From: Antitrichia curtipendula
Lineage: Eukaryota; Streptophyta; Bryopsida; Hypnales; Leucodontaceae
Direction of reading: 5' to 3'
Assembly (NCBI GenBank): GCA_951230915.1
Contig: OX579638.1
Location: 26,864,696 to 26,928,695 of the forward strand
Length of the DNA stretch: 64,000 bases
A program made the position numbers and the translations under genes. Below the pieces are notes generated by a model. The model worked only from the letters and a program-made list of their open reading frames with translations, had not been told where the DNA came from and searched no databases. This document shows positions 19,108-30,400 of this stretch, one piece after another. Every line of letters begins with the position of its first letter. Within the stretch, counting starts at the first letter, position 1.

Positions 19108-19707
19108 GCTTTGCATGGCCTAATTATTTTCCAGGTTAGCCATCTCTGTAACCTTTCTTGACAATCTTTCAGCTTTTCATCCCGGTGACGTTGGATGTAC
19201 ATTTTTTAAACATTTTCAACGGAGGTTATCTATCTGTGTGCGAGCCCTTGACGGTAGTGTAGCACTGCACAATTTAGGGTAATGGCTTCGCATGCTTCAA
19301 TCTTGGATATGACGAAGCACTGTCGAGTTTTTAAGGCTTGTTGAATCCAGTTTCTGTACTAACGGCTTTCGCTTTTTATGCAGGGATGTGCTGCCTTTTC
19401 CAGTCGGACAGGCTCATCTGTGAAGACAGATCTGGCACATTGTGCAGGATGAGTTACAGAATCCTAGGCAAACAAACAGATAGATTTTACTGTAATTGGA
19501 GGTTCTCATAAACTAGGATGTGAAGATTATGAGTCTCTGTCCTGATTTGATTGGAATCTGATAAATTGAATATCAATATACAACTGATGAGCGTTGGGCA
19601 ATTGCTCTGATGGCTGAAATTTTTGTCCTTGGACCTTCTCTTTTTCGCATTTGTCAAGTCTCCGATCTCATCGGATGTGTATTTGCAGTCTCTTTCCCCT
19701 CTCCTTA

Positions 19708-19983
19708 AGGTAGGCTCACCCAAAACCGCCACTTTTTGCTACTGAGCCTAGTTAGTTACTATTATTAGACTGGTCAAATTTTTGTATGTTCTTATTGGCA
19801 AGTGAAAGGAGGTTCCAACGCACCAGAGAACATGGCATTTGGATACTGTATGCAAAAGTTACTAAGGAATAAAGTTTGGTTCTAAAAGCGTTTCTTCCAC
19901 ATAGGTACAGAAGTGATTTTGGAGATGTACACATAGTATTGATGGCAATTTAAGGTCAGTGGCACATTTGGGGGTACCTACCT
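19708..19983. mobile_element. MITE, AGGT-end family, copy A
   Basis: A 276-bp non-coding element flanked by TA on both sides. Its ends are inverted: left AGGTAGGCTCACCC, right GGGTACCTACCT. The interior is about 90% alike to the element at 39746-40018, including the shared run GGAGGTTCCAACGCACCAGA. A TA target duplication with terminal inverted repeats and no open frame fits a Tc1/mariner-type MITE. It lies about 600 bp beyond the thiolase stop codon. Confidence 0.85.
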
Positions 19984-20084
19984 TAAACCGCAGCAAGATT
20001 ATACAGACTACTGTAAATATGTGTCGGATATGTTCTTGAAATCTAACTATCTCTGCATAAGAGAAGATCACCTATTGTGCCACT

Positions 20085-20309
20085 TTCTCTATTGTGCATG
20101 GTTCCCAAATTTTATATTCTAATTGGCTAATGAAAGGAGATTTTAATGCACCAAAGAATGCATCATCTTGGACATCGTACATCCGTATAGATGTCACGAG
20201 GGATCAAAGTTTTTTTGGTAGCGGTAATTGATGAAGGAGATGCACATAATGAGAACATTTGTTCAAGTGTCACTTTTAGGCACCTGACACATTTTGGTGT
20301 GTTTATCTT
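20085..20309. mobile_element. Decayed AGGT-end MITE relative
   Basis: Fragments match copy A imperfectly: GGCTAATGAAAGGAGATTTT against GGCAAGTGAAAGGAGGTTCC, followed by AATGCACCAAAGAA against AACGCACCAGAGAA. The right end (AGTGTCACTTTTAGGCACCT...TTATCTTA) resembles the right end of the element in the DAP3 intron. The left end is not recognisable. Confidence 0.5.
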
Positions 20310-21500
20310 ATACTCATAGACAATATATATTGGTACTTGTGTTTGATATATGGATTATGAAAATCATCAATCTCTAGTCTTTTCTATCCTAAAATGTTGG
20401 AAAAAATGCATTCCACAGGGTACTAACTCTCTTAACCCCTTAGTCCCTCCTCACCACCTTAGACCACCTTAGACCAGAGACTAGGGAGTTCTATAGAGGA
20501 ATTGGACCATTTCCTAGCATTTTGAAGGTGACTCGGCTTTTTGAAAATTCACCCAGAAATCGGCTTAAAGAGTGTAAATTGTATCGATTGAAATCTTCCT
20601 TTTTCTAATGTGATTTGGCAATTTGCTGGATTTTTTGTTTTTCATTTGTCCTTTTTCCTTTGTAAAGAAAATGGATCTAGTTTTATCTACTTCAATATTT
20701 TTTTGTTATTACAATAATTTTTTGGGGTAGTTCTATATTTGTTTTGTTCACTTTCTTGTTTCAAGTATCCTTGGCTAGAGTTGAACCTAGTCAAGCCCTA
20801 CCATTCCAGGGCCAAGGATGTAGCCTTCGGAAAATGCAAGGATCCACAAGAGGGTCCATGCATTTTCTAGAGGTTGGTTAGTATGGTTAGTATTTCAAGT
20901 CAAACCAAATTTCTACCACTAACACCACCGTCAAATACATCACTTGAGCAAGAGGCATCACTAGCATTAGATGATTGTTGACAAACAATAGTAAAACCTT
21001 AAAGGCATGAAGCCCTAAATGTCTAAATTCTAAAACTATGATTGCATTCTTCATTGGGGATTTGCTAGTAAGGGCACTTCTCCAGAAATGATTCAATCAT
21101 TCAATGTATAATTGTAATTTTGTATATACTAATTTTCTTTTACATTGTAACAAAAAAATTCTAGAGACCCTAAACCCAATCGCGCTGGCAAAAAAGCTTC
21201 TAAATCGGTAGTTTTCCTATATATTCTAAAGGTGGACGGCCAAATTGCCGAGATTTAATTTTACTACCCGGCCCATTTCCAAAAGTCCTCTTTTTTCATT
21301 TGGAACCTCATCCTAAACATTTTAAGGTCATTCGGAAATCTTCAAAATATTTCGGTTAGCTCGTAACTAACTGCCGGTACTCCCTGGTCATTGCCCTAGA
21401 CTCAGCCATCATGCTCAACTAAGAAGCTCATCAATCAGCTTGACAATCATATTGTGCGTGTTGTCTATTTTTGCTGAATGAGTTCACTGTTGCAATTGAT

Positions 21501-21579
21501 TATATTTCACAATGTCACTATATCCCCCAAACTTTATGTTTAAGAAAGTTTGGGGGGTATAGTTACATTGTGAAATATA
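21501..21579. repeat. Near-perfect 79-bp hairpin
   Basis: Two 35-bp arms (21501-21535 and 21545-21579) are inverted copies with about two mismatches around a 9-bp loop. The arms end in TATATTTCAC and GTGAAATATA. This is either a very small MITE or a self-pairing RNA locus. No gene is adjacent. Confidence 0.8.
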
Positions 21580-23435
21580 GTACTCTGGCAGATAACGCCC
21601 TGCCAGCTTTCTTATGTAGTTCGGAACAACTCCACGTGTCTTATGTGCCACAAGTGTGGGATTGAGTTCTAGATTGCATGTATTCTATTGTACAATACTT
21701 GACCCCCTTGTTGATTGTCTACAAGTTAAACAAAACAGAGATTGGTTCATTTGATTGCGAGATTGTAGACGTTGCTAACAAAAATATAAACTAAAAAAGA
21801 TGATCACGTTTGTGGCTAAGCCAGAGTATGGGAGTCTATGTGTAAAACATGAACTTTTACAACTTTTGGTTCCATGTTGCACTCCATGGATCATCTAGTA
21901 GACTGAAGACCATATTCATTAAAATGATACAATGTGTAGTTTTATAATATCTTTGACTTCACATTTAGATGATAATGAGTGTTTGTTATTGAATTTTTTT
22001 GTGAGTTGAGACTTCAAAATGTTAATACATTCACAAACCTTTGATTTTATAAAGATTAATATGTTCATGAGTTTTTTTATTTGTTTAAATAGAGGTCTCA
22101 AATAATAGGGCTCAAGTCTCAAAATGTCTATTTTGTCACAATTTAATAAATATGGACATTAGATGGTCTCATTAAATGTACGAGATCTTCTCAATCTAGA
22201 AGTTGAATCTGCTACTATATTTTACACATTGGGTGGTTGATGTAATCCACTAAGACTTGGTTTGGACTAGGAAGTGGAGAAGATAATACAATAGAACTCT
22301 TCTAATTGTACAAGTCTCGGCCCCCCTGATAGAATTACTTTAGAGCTTGGTTCAAGGCATTAGAGAGGGGCTTCACTATATAAGAAGTTGCCCTTGTGGT
22401 ACAAGTGCCTCATCTTCAAGCCACAAAGTTTGTTAAAAAGAGTATTTTTCTTTTTTTTTGGCAAGGTGAGGTCCACCACTTATTGCTTGCCCCACTCTCA
22501 TTATATGCTACCAATTATTTTATTCCGGAAGCCAGGACCGCTCGGACCTATTACTTTATAAAGGTTTATTCACTCATAGAGGGTGCACTTATAGAACTTT
22601 TGTTGTAACCATTTTCATTGGCTGAGGATAGTATTTTGTCCAGTAGAGCATTTTCACCGGATGGATAGCCACTTTTTGAAATGTACTCTTATCTTAACTA
22701 CAGATGAAGACAACATCTACTCAAACACCACCGATCTACAACCTTGCACATTTTACTGTGGAAAGATGTGCCCCCAAAATCTAAACTTGTCTAGAAAACC
22801 TTAACTTTGGAAGGATGTTGCCTTGGTGATAGGTATTCGATAAAGAAAAAAGGATTCAATTTTTGAATCAATAGGTGCATTCCATGTTTTTGTAAAGACA
22901 AAGTAAATCATCCACTGAACACTTATTATTCTTGGGGTCCTTGAAGGTTAATAGATTTGACTAAGGATGGGGCCTATTTCAATAAATTTGTATTAGAGAT
23001 GGACAAGGTAGGTAGATTTATTTTTAGAGATTTTCATAAATAAAAAAAACTTAAAAAATAGATTAAAAATGAAGAAGATGTTAATGGATGAAGATTGGTA
23101 GTAAAAATGGATGAAAAATAGTAAAATTTATCCCAAAAAGGTAGAATTAAAGAATTAAAATTTTGTTTAAATCTAGAGTCTAAAAGTCCAAGTAAAAGTT
23201 AGTTTGAAGTTGTAGATAGATAGAAATTAGTGGATGAGGATTTGAAATATTGATTAGCGGTCAAACTTCATCCACCTATAATTTTGACTAGGAAAATCCA
23301 AACTCTAAGTGACTTAGCAATATGAATAGTTAATTTTAATTCCTACAAGGAACAAATACTAAAACTCTAAAAATAATAAGATATTAGAAGAAGTCTAGAA
23401 TCTTAAGAATTAAGTAAATATCAATTTATAATCTT

Positions 23436-24052
23436 GAGGGTGAATGCAAGAAAGATTGAACGGTTTTGGTAGTATTTTGCCAAATTGGTTTTATCTTCTA
23501 CTAAAACTTTTGAATTTTAAACCCAATGCCAACTGAATTAAAAAATCTATAATTTCTAATTATTTTGATTGTAATTGTATCTTTCTTCTTAAATTAAAAA
23601 ATCATTTAGATTTAAAATTCAATTTCTCTAATTTGTCACACTTTCGGAAGGGTTTGTTTTTAGTATTGGGAAGTACCCAAATTTAATGATGTAGAGCTAA
23701 AATTTTGGTGGTCTATTACCACAATAGTGGGGCATGTTCCATATGAAGGGCATCAAAAAATATATTATTTTACGTCCTCCATGTTTGTGCAAATAGGCCC
23801 ACAAAGGGCTCCATGGTGTACACACTTCTGAACATTGAAGATGGTTTCAAGTTTATTTTCTTGGTGAAATCCCATCACCATCAAGTCCTCACAAATGGCC
23901 AATTTTTTTTTTTTTTAGTTCACTATAATTGATTTATTAAAAATCAAAATGTTGAAACCTCAAAACATTGAAATGTTGAAGTTATAGCAGAAGACAAAAC
24001 TAGTTTGGCAAAATCCTATTAAAATCGTTTAGTCTTTCTTGCATTCACCCTT
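23436..24052. mobile_element. 617-bp element with ~90-bp inverted ends
   Basis: The left end, starting GAGGGTGAATGCAAGAAAGA, reappears inverted at 23965-24052 with moderate divergence over roughly 90 bp. The interior has no open frame. The left 330 bp are also found, in reverse orientation, at about 40497-40836, so this is a dispersed family. The target-site duplication is unclear. It is a non-autonomous DNA element by structure, superfamily unknown. Confidence 0.65.
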
Positions 24053-25775
24053 GAAGACAACTAAGTAACAATTGTAAGTTTGCACCATCTAGAAGACGTT
24101 TAAGGGTCTAGATCTAGTTCATATTTAGAAAACCAAGTTAAACTCAAGAAAATTGCAAGGGATGCAATTTAGTATTGAGATTGGATGAAAGTAGGGAATC
24201 TTCAACCATTCTTAGTCAAACTTGAAACATAAAAACTAGACTTAAATTTAGGTTCATATCCAAAATCAGAAGTCGATTTGAATCCATAAATTGATAGAAA
24301 ATCATGGATGAAGTCTGACTTGCTTATTTTAAGGCCAAACTTTATCCAGCCATAATTTATTTAAAAAAATTCCAAATGGATTGAATTTTATCATTTCAAA
24401 AATAGAAGATGGTGATATATGATTTAGAATGGATGACTTTTGATTTTTTGCATCTAATATAAAATAGATTTCAGATGCATCCATGAAAGAAAACACAAAA
24501 GGTAAAATGTAAAACTAATAATTCTCAAAATTGAGTTCCAGAAATGATTATAAATGTTTTTTCTACCTTCAAAGTAAAACTCTTCATAATTTTCATCTCA
24601 TTATTCAGAAGTGAATGATTCAAATGATTTTTTGAGTAGATATTGATTTAAAGATCCAAATAAAATTGATTAATTTTTCTTTAGAATATACTATTTGCTA
24701 CCAGCTTTGACATTGAAATAAAAAAATCCTTCTAAGTTTTGCAATATTTATTGGAATGATGTGTATTAAAGTGTCACAAGTAAATTAATATGATTAGCAT
24801 TCATCTAAAAAATTTAATTGAAAATTTTCAAATTATGAAGTCAATACATTCCACCCACAATATTTGTTATCTCGATAACTATTAAAATTGTATGTGTTAA
24901 GGAAAATTGCGCTCCTCAAATTTTTTTTCCAAATTACACTAGTAAATTGTGCTAATTATTATTGTTAAGAGAATTTATAAAATTATGCTCCCTTCTTCAA
25001 TGAATTCACCTTGAAAAGTGTTGATTTGGATGAAAGTGAGGCTATGGAAATTTATAACTTGGATGAAATTGAATTAGGTTCATCGTGTACAATACAAATC
25101 ATGTTGGGATTGGCATTAATAGTATTGTATATAGCTCCCAATATCTTCACACACCATGCATTGCTTATTCCACATCATTCAAATAATATTGCCCCTAAAC
25201 TCCATCAATCTCTCTGGGATTTAAACTTCAAACTCTCTTGCATCAACCTCTATGTATTCTAGTGTTGTGCCATTTGATGGTTTAGCAATGTTCTTATATT
25301 GTGACAAATTTGTGATTTGATAATTTAGAGAGGTTGGAAGTTTAGGTCTACAATGAGAAAGGGCTCTAAATTTGCTTTCCTGCAAAACAAAGAGATCCTT
25401 CAATATCATTAGAGGTTGGTATCTAGTGGACAGAATATTACGTATCTAGGGTTTAGATGTATGATGACATTCATATCTTATGTATTTTAATTTTTTATTA
25501 ATATAAGTGTTATTGTTGATAAATTCCAACCCTACATAAATGTAAGTGCTACAAATTGTCTATACTATCCTTTATAAGTGTTAAAGTATTAATATTACAT
25601 AAGTATTACACGTTTTTTTATTTAAAAAATATTAAAAAATATTGAAGGTAGATTGTGGAGCATACCCTAATTCTCAAAAAATTCAAAAAAGTTCTTTAGT
25701 CCTTTAGGTATTAAATTAGAATAAGGCTACGTTTTTTTGTTCACATATTACACATATGTTGGCCATCATGCCATG

Positions 25776-26066
25776 TCTTTCTATTCATAATCTTTTGTAA
25801 TTAGAACAAGCCACAAGTCCATCCTGACATCTCATCTTAAGTACAACAATCAAAGAGTTTTATCTTTCTATTCATTATCCTTCTGCAATCAGGACAAGTC
25901 ACAAGTTCATACTGACCTCTTTGTTCACATCTTATGTACAACAATCAAAGCGTCTTATCTTTCTATTCATAATCTTTTGCAATTAGAACAAATCACAAGT
26001 CTATACTAACCTCTTTGTTCACATCCTACATACAACAATCAAACAACCCTATCTGTCTATTCTTAC
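25776..26066. repeat. Tandem repeat, three copies of about 87-95 bp
   Basis: The motif TCTTTCTATTCATAATCTTT starts at 25776 and recurs in slightly altered form at 25863 and 25958. A fourth partial copy begins at 26052. Each unit contains CAAGTC/CACAAGT, a CTGACCTCT-like core and ACAACAATCAAA. Copies are clearly diverged. The array ends about 400 bp before the GC-rich start of the WD40 gene. Confidence 0.75.
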
Positions 26067-26480
26067 ATAGCGTAAGTTTAAAACAACATAAAATCAATGT
26101 ACCATTGAATAGTTCATGTGAAAAAATGTTGAATAATGAAAGTGACATTTGACCAACCAACCAACTTCATAATTACATTATAAAATAAAGAAGGAAATAT
26201 ATAAAATTTTAAAACTAATTAAACAAAAAAATAGAAACCCCAAAGCATTATGTTTTTCTTAGAATTTACTCACCAATACTTGAAGAACACTCTTTTTAAA
26301 TGCCTAAAATTAAGAGATCTTTAAATTCAATAGTAATATATTTATGACAATAATTAAGCCGAGTAAAGAACCCAGGGAACGTTCGGGAACTTTCGGGGGA
26401 ACTTGGGAACTTCGTCTCTCTCCTTGAATAAAGCATCGGAAACAGAGCCGGGAGTGTGGACCTTGGTTGTGTCTATGGCC

Positions 26481-27419
26481 GATCTCCAGCAACCATACCC
26501 TGATCATTAAATTCCTCGTTCCACAGTTTCATCAGTCTCCTTCGACGAGATCGTGATTCTCCTTTCTCGCATGTGTCCCACATCCTTTTTTCTAGTTCCG
26601 ATTTCGGTTGCGCTTTGCGATGACTAATCTAGTGCGAGGGCGGTGAGTAAACTGGAAGTGCAAGCTCCGTGGGAATTCACACGAGGCGTATTGCAGCATC
26701 CGGCTGAGTTCGCGGTGCGTCTAAATCATTCGGTTCAAGTCTCTCTTTTTGTTTTTTCTCTATATGGATTTGTTGAGGATTTCGGAAAGAAGGCTTTCTT
26801 AACGATGTGTGTACTCAGTTGTTTTTGGTCTCTGTATAGTGTCCTCCCGATTGTTCCACACGTGGTAGGGGAAATTCTCGTGATAGTGTACACGAAAGGA
26901 ACGGTAGTGATATCATATAAACGATGTGAAATGCTTTTTATAGGATTAGACAAGGCCTGGTTATCATTAGAGTACTGCGTTCGGTAATGTAGGTCGCTGA
27001 AATGTAATTTCCAGAGGTAATTGCAAGAGATGTTAGACTGTTTTGTGTTGCTAGATTGTTAAAGCAGGAATAGAAACGCAGTCTGTGCTGCCACAAGGCT
27101 TGGCTTGGTATATGGTATGCTTCTCTGTAGGCTTTCGAGACGTGCGGCTCTTTTCTGGTCAGTGTGGAACTCTAGGTCACGTTTTTTTACTTTTTATTGC
27201 GCTACTAGGTTATGTCATTTGCGCGACTGTCTGGGCCTATAGGTTACATTCTCTTTGTTATTTGATTTGTATTTCGTTTGATAAGCTCTTTATTCCTCCA
27301 ACCTTGAGGTGTCTGATGTAAGGCTTAGTATCTTGAATGCTTGGATTTCTCGGTGCATCTTTTTTATTTAGTTTCACGTGACCAAGTGTTGAATGTGTTG
27401 CAGGTACATAGCTGCAGCA
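26481..27419 (+). promoter_or_regulatory. 5' UTR with intron, WD40 gene
   Basis: Sequence before 26642 is GC-balanced and leads to a consensus donor (GTGAGT at 26643). The matching acceptor is the CAG at 27401-27403, 16 bp before the start codon. A leader intron of about 760 bp is therefore likely. The transcription start itself is not visible. Confidence 0.5.
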
Positions 27420-30400
27420 ATGAACGGTGAAACATCATCTGGTTTGCATCTTGGTAGTAGGAAGAAGCGTAGAAGAGATCGTAACGGAGAACCTGGTCGT
27501 GGAAAGCCCGTGTCCAAGAAATGGAAGCCTGTGTGGTTGTGGCTGCAATCATTGAATCGAACAGAAATTGTGGAAGCATCGGAGGTCATTGCGTGGCTTG
27601 ACAGTAACCCAGAGTATGCTGCAGAGATTCGCCAGCATCATACCAATGGGGTTTTTGTTGCCTATGCCCAAAAGTGCCATCAGAGATTGATATTCGGTCA
27701 GTACCACAACAAAGTGGAAACTAAGAAGGTACTTTTTAAATCTGAAGTTTCCTTCATTATTTCTAGTCCATTACGACGCAATTTATGTGCTTTGGTTTTG
27801 GTTGCTGCCTCCCTAAATCCTCACACTCAAGTTCATCTAGAATTGTTCACAGTTATCTGGAAGGCTTCCCTCATTATCGAGACTTCTAGCTTAGGGTTTT
27901 GGTTTTCGTGTTTTTTGTTTTTAAGAAATCGATCCTTTTTAATCTTGTTGCTTAGGTCGGACCTGAAGGCATCACTCGTGTAAGTAATTATTAAAATTTC
28001 ATTTTTCCAGAATCGAGTGTCCCGGCCCATGCGACCTCCCCGTCTTATTCATGACGCAGACCACTCAAATGGACAACTTGCCTCCAAAGCCATCATCGAA
28101 AGCTCACGAAACGGGCATCAAGATCTTTTCCAGCGTCCATGGAACCAGCAGTTGGCCGCGTCAACAAGTACCAAGTTTGAACATGGAGAAGGTGAGACCC
28201 TGGTGATGCATTCCAGTGCAACTCGATCTTCACAGGAGGCTTTGTCCTTCGATAAGGTCTCAAATAATTTCGTCCGGGGAGTTTTGCTTCACATTTTTTG
28301 GTCAAGTTAAAATTTTATTTATGCAATGAGTTGAAGAGATTCTTTCACCATGAAATTTTAAAACTCTAACTCCAGCGTATGATAAATTAGTAGTGTGGAG
28401 AGAACGGTGTGAGGAGGAATTCAAGTGTTAATCTGGGAGTAATTCTTATGTTTATGTTATATTTTCCTCAATTTGTAATGTTTCTGTGGCACAGATGAGG
28501 GGAGTGTCCTTGATCCAGAAACGTGGAGGGATCATTGGCGAAAGGTTCTGGACGTCAAGAAGACGGACTCTGAGGTAGATCATTACGTCCGTAATCTGAA
28601 ACGATATACTGTAATAAAATACTACCTATTTTCCAACAGTTGTCACCCCATGTGTTTAGTGTTGGAGCTAAGCCATGGCCTGCAATTATATTTTCAGTGG
28701 AACGTGAGCACTGCTCGTTTGATAAACTGATTAGGTATTTCCGGGCTCTTTCACCTACTGATTGTGTTGTGGATGTATCTTTTGCATTTACCAGTTAGAA
28801 ATCGATGCGGCAGTGAATCATGAGCAACGGCAAAGTACTAGCCCGTACCCTACGAGAAATAAACGACAACGTGAATTCTACTCTCCAGGCAAGAAGCTCA
28901 TCCTTATAATTGGGTATGCAGAAGGAAGCTTCTGGATGTGTGTGTGTGACTGCTTATGGTTATTCTCTCACTTTCTTCGTGAATTTGAGTGCATGGCCTT
29001 CGATCATTCAGATCAATGACATCGACAAAGATCTTCGAATAATTGGTTAAGCCTATTAAAAGTGTTTGAAGATAGACACTCAGTGCTTGCTGCTCATTGA
29101 CTTTATTCATTTGTTCTTTAGATCCTGAACCCTCTCCTGTGATGTTGTTGGTGTTTTTGGTACTCAGATGATCCAGATAAGCGTGCACAAACTCATGAAA
29201 GAGAGAGAGAGTCAAACCCGGAGCCATTGGATAAAATGGATTCTCTCACCAAATTTGAATTGTAGGTTTTCAGAACTGTACTGGAAGTTCGAAGTGTGAG
29301 TAAATACATAGTTTTTGTAGCCCTCCAAGGCATTTAATTGCATCTTGGGTCCTTTACCACATCCTTCTTGATGTGATTCTCTTTCATATATCTTCAGAAA
29401 GTTGGTGAGAAGCTCTATGTATGAAGTAATGTGTTCGTTGAGCCTGCGAATATCTGTCCCTGGCATCTATTTCTGTACTCATGCATGTATATGTTCAGTG
29501 TAAATTCTGATGTTTAAATCTGGGAAACTGGTCTAGACGGATACGTTCTGTAATAATTTTACATTTTCTGGAGTAAGAAAATACCACACCGAGAAGCGAC
29601 AAAATATGCATCTCAGGCATAAACTGTGTCAAACATGTGGACTTGGCTTGCCGAGCATAAGGGTTTGCACTTTTTCTATTCTGCAAAATTGGAAATATCC
29701 TGAGTTCAATTGATTGAGCAGTTCATTGTGCATCTTTTTTTCTTTTTTTCTTTTTTTTCTTTTTCTCTCATCTCAATTACTCTTGTTTGCATATTAATTG
29801 CTATCATCCTCAAGAGTGTCGAATCAGCTGAGTATTTGCAATTTATGCTCAAGCTTCTCTAGACCGTTTGGTTTTCTGGATGGTGGTCCACCATGTTCCA
29901 GAAGTCCAGTTTGTACCTTCTGTAAAACGTGAAGTTTGGTTGTGTCCTCATCAAGGACAGACCAGGAGACATGCTTTTTTCTGCTTTTCTCAGACTATGG
30001 ATTGTGTTGTAATAAGAATTCTGTAAGTGGGTTATGTTCTGGTACAGGATATTGAGTCTAGAGATGCGGTTGAAAGAAATAGTTTCCAATTCCAAGAAGC
30101 AGCCTATCGTATTCAATGGCCTCAGTAAAGCAGATCATGGAGCCAGGTCTGGCAGGAAGAGCCGGGTAGGGTCAGACACAGCCAAAGCGTGGGCTTATTG
30201 TGAGGCACCAACAGGTACTACTGTAAATTATGAGTGACCACGTACCTCCAGATCGACCACAGATTTATCTGTAGCCAATTCAAATAGCTTCTACACTTCA
30301 GTGGAATTCTTTGCTTTTTGAGAATCGTCTTTCTAAAGTTTGATTTGCTGAAGGCCTAGTTGCAGGGAAGGAAAATGCTACACCCAGTGTGGTCGAATTT

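Larger units (their letters stand above)
19108..26480. other. AT-rich intergenic spacer with several repeats
   Basis: The thiolase 3' UTR probably ends by about 19700. Beyond it I see no gene: the open frames (for example 22396-22608 and 25011-25262) are isolated and match nothing I recognise. Identifiable contents are the MITE at 19708-19983, a decayed relative at about 20085-20309, a hairpin at 21501-21579, the inverted-end element at 23436-24052, and a tandem repeat at 25776-26066. Confidence 0.6.

Noticed and set aside
20763..20830. Possible tRNA or SINE B box (GGTTCAACTCT on the minus strand)
   Set aside because: The B box is imperfect, no convincing A box or cloverleaf was found, and the match is too weak to call.
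25011..25262. An 83-aa frame in the AT-rich spacer
   Set aside because: No recognised similarity, no exon partners, and no rise in GC content like that seen at real genes here.
28192..28256. Longer version of WD40 exon 2 ending at 28256
   Set aside because: It leaves the following exon in a frame without sensible sequence. The donor at 28192 (GTGAGA) is stronger and keeps frame.
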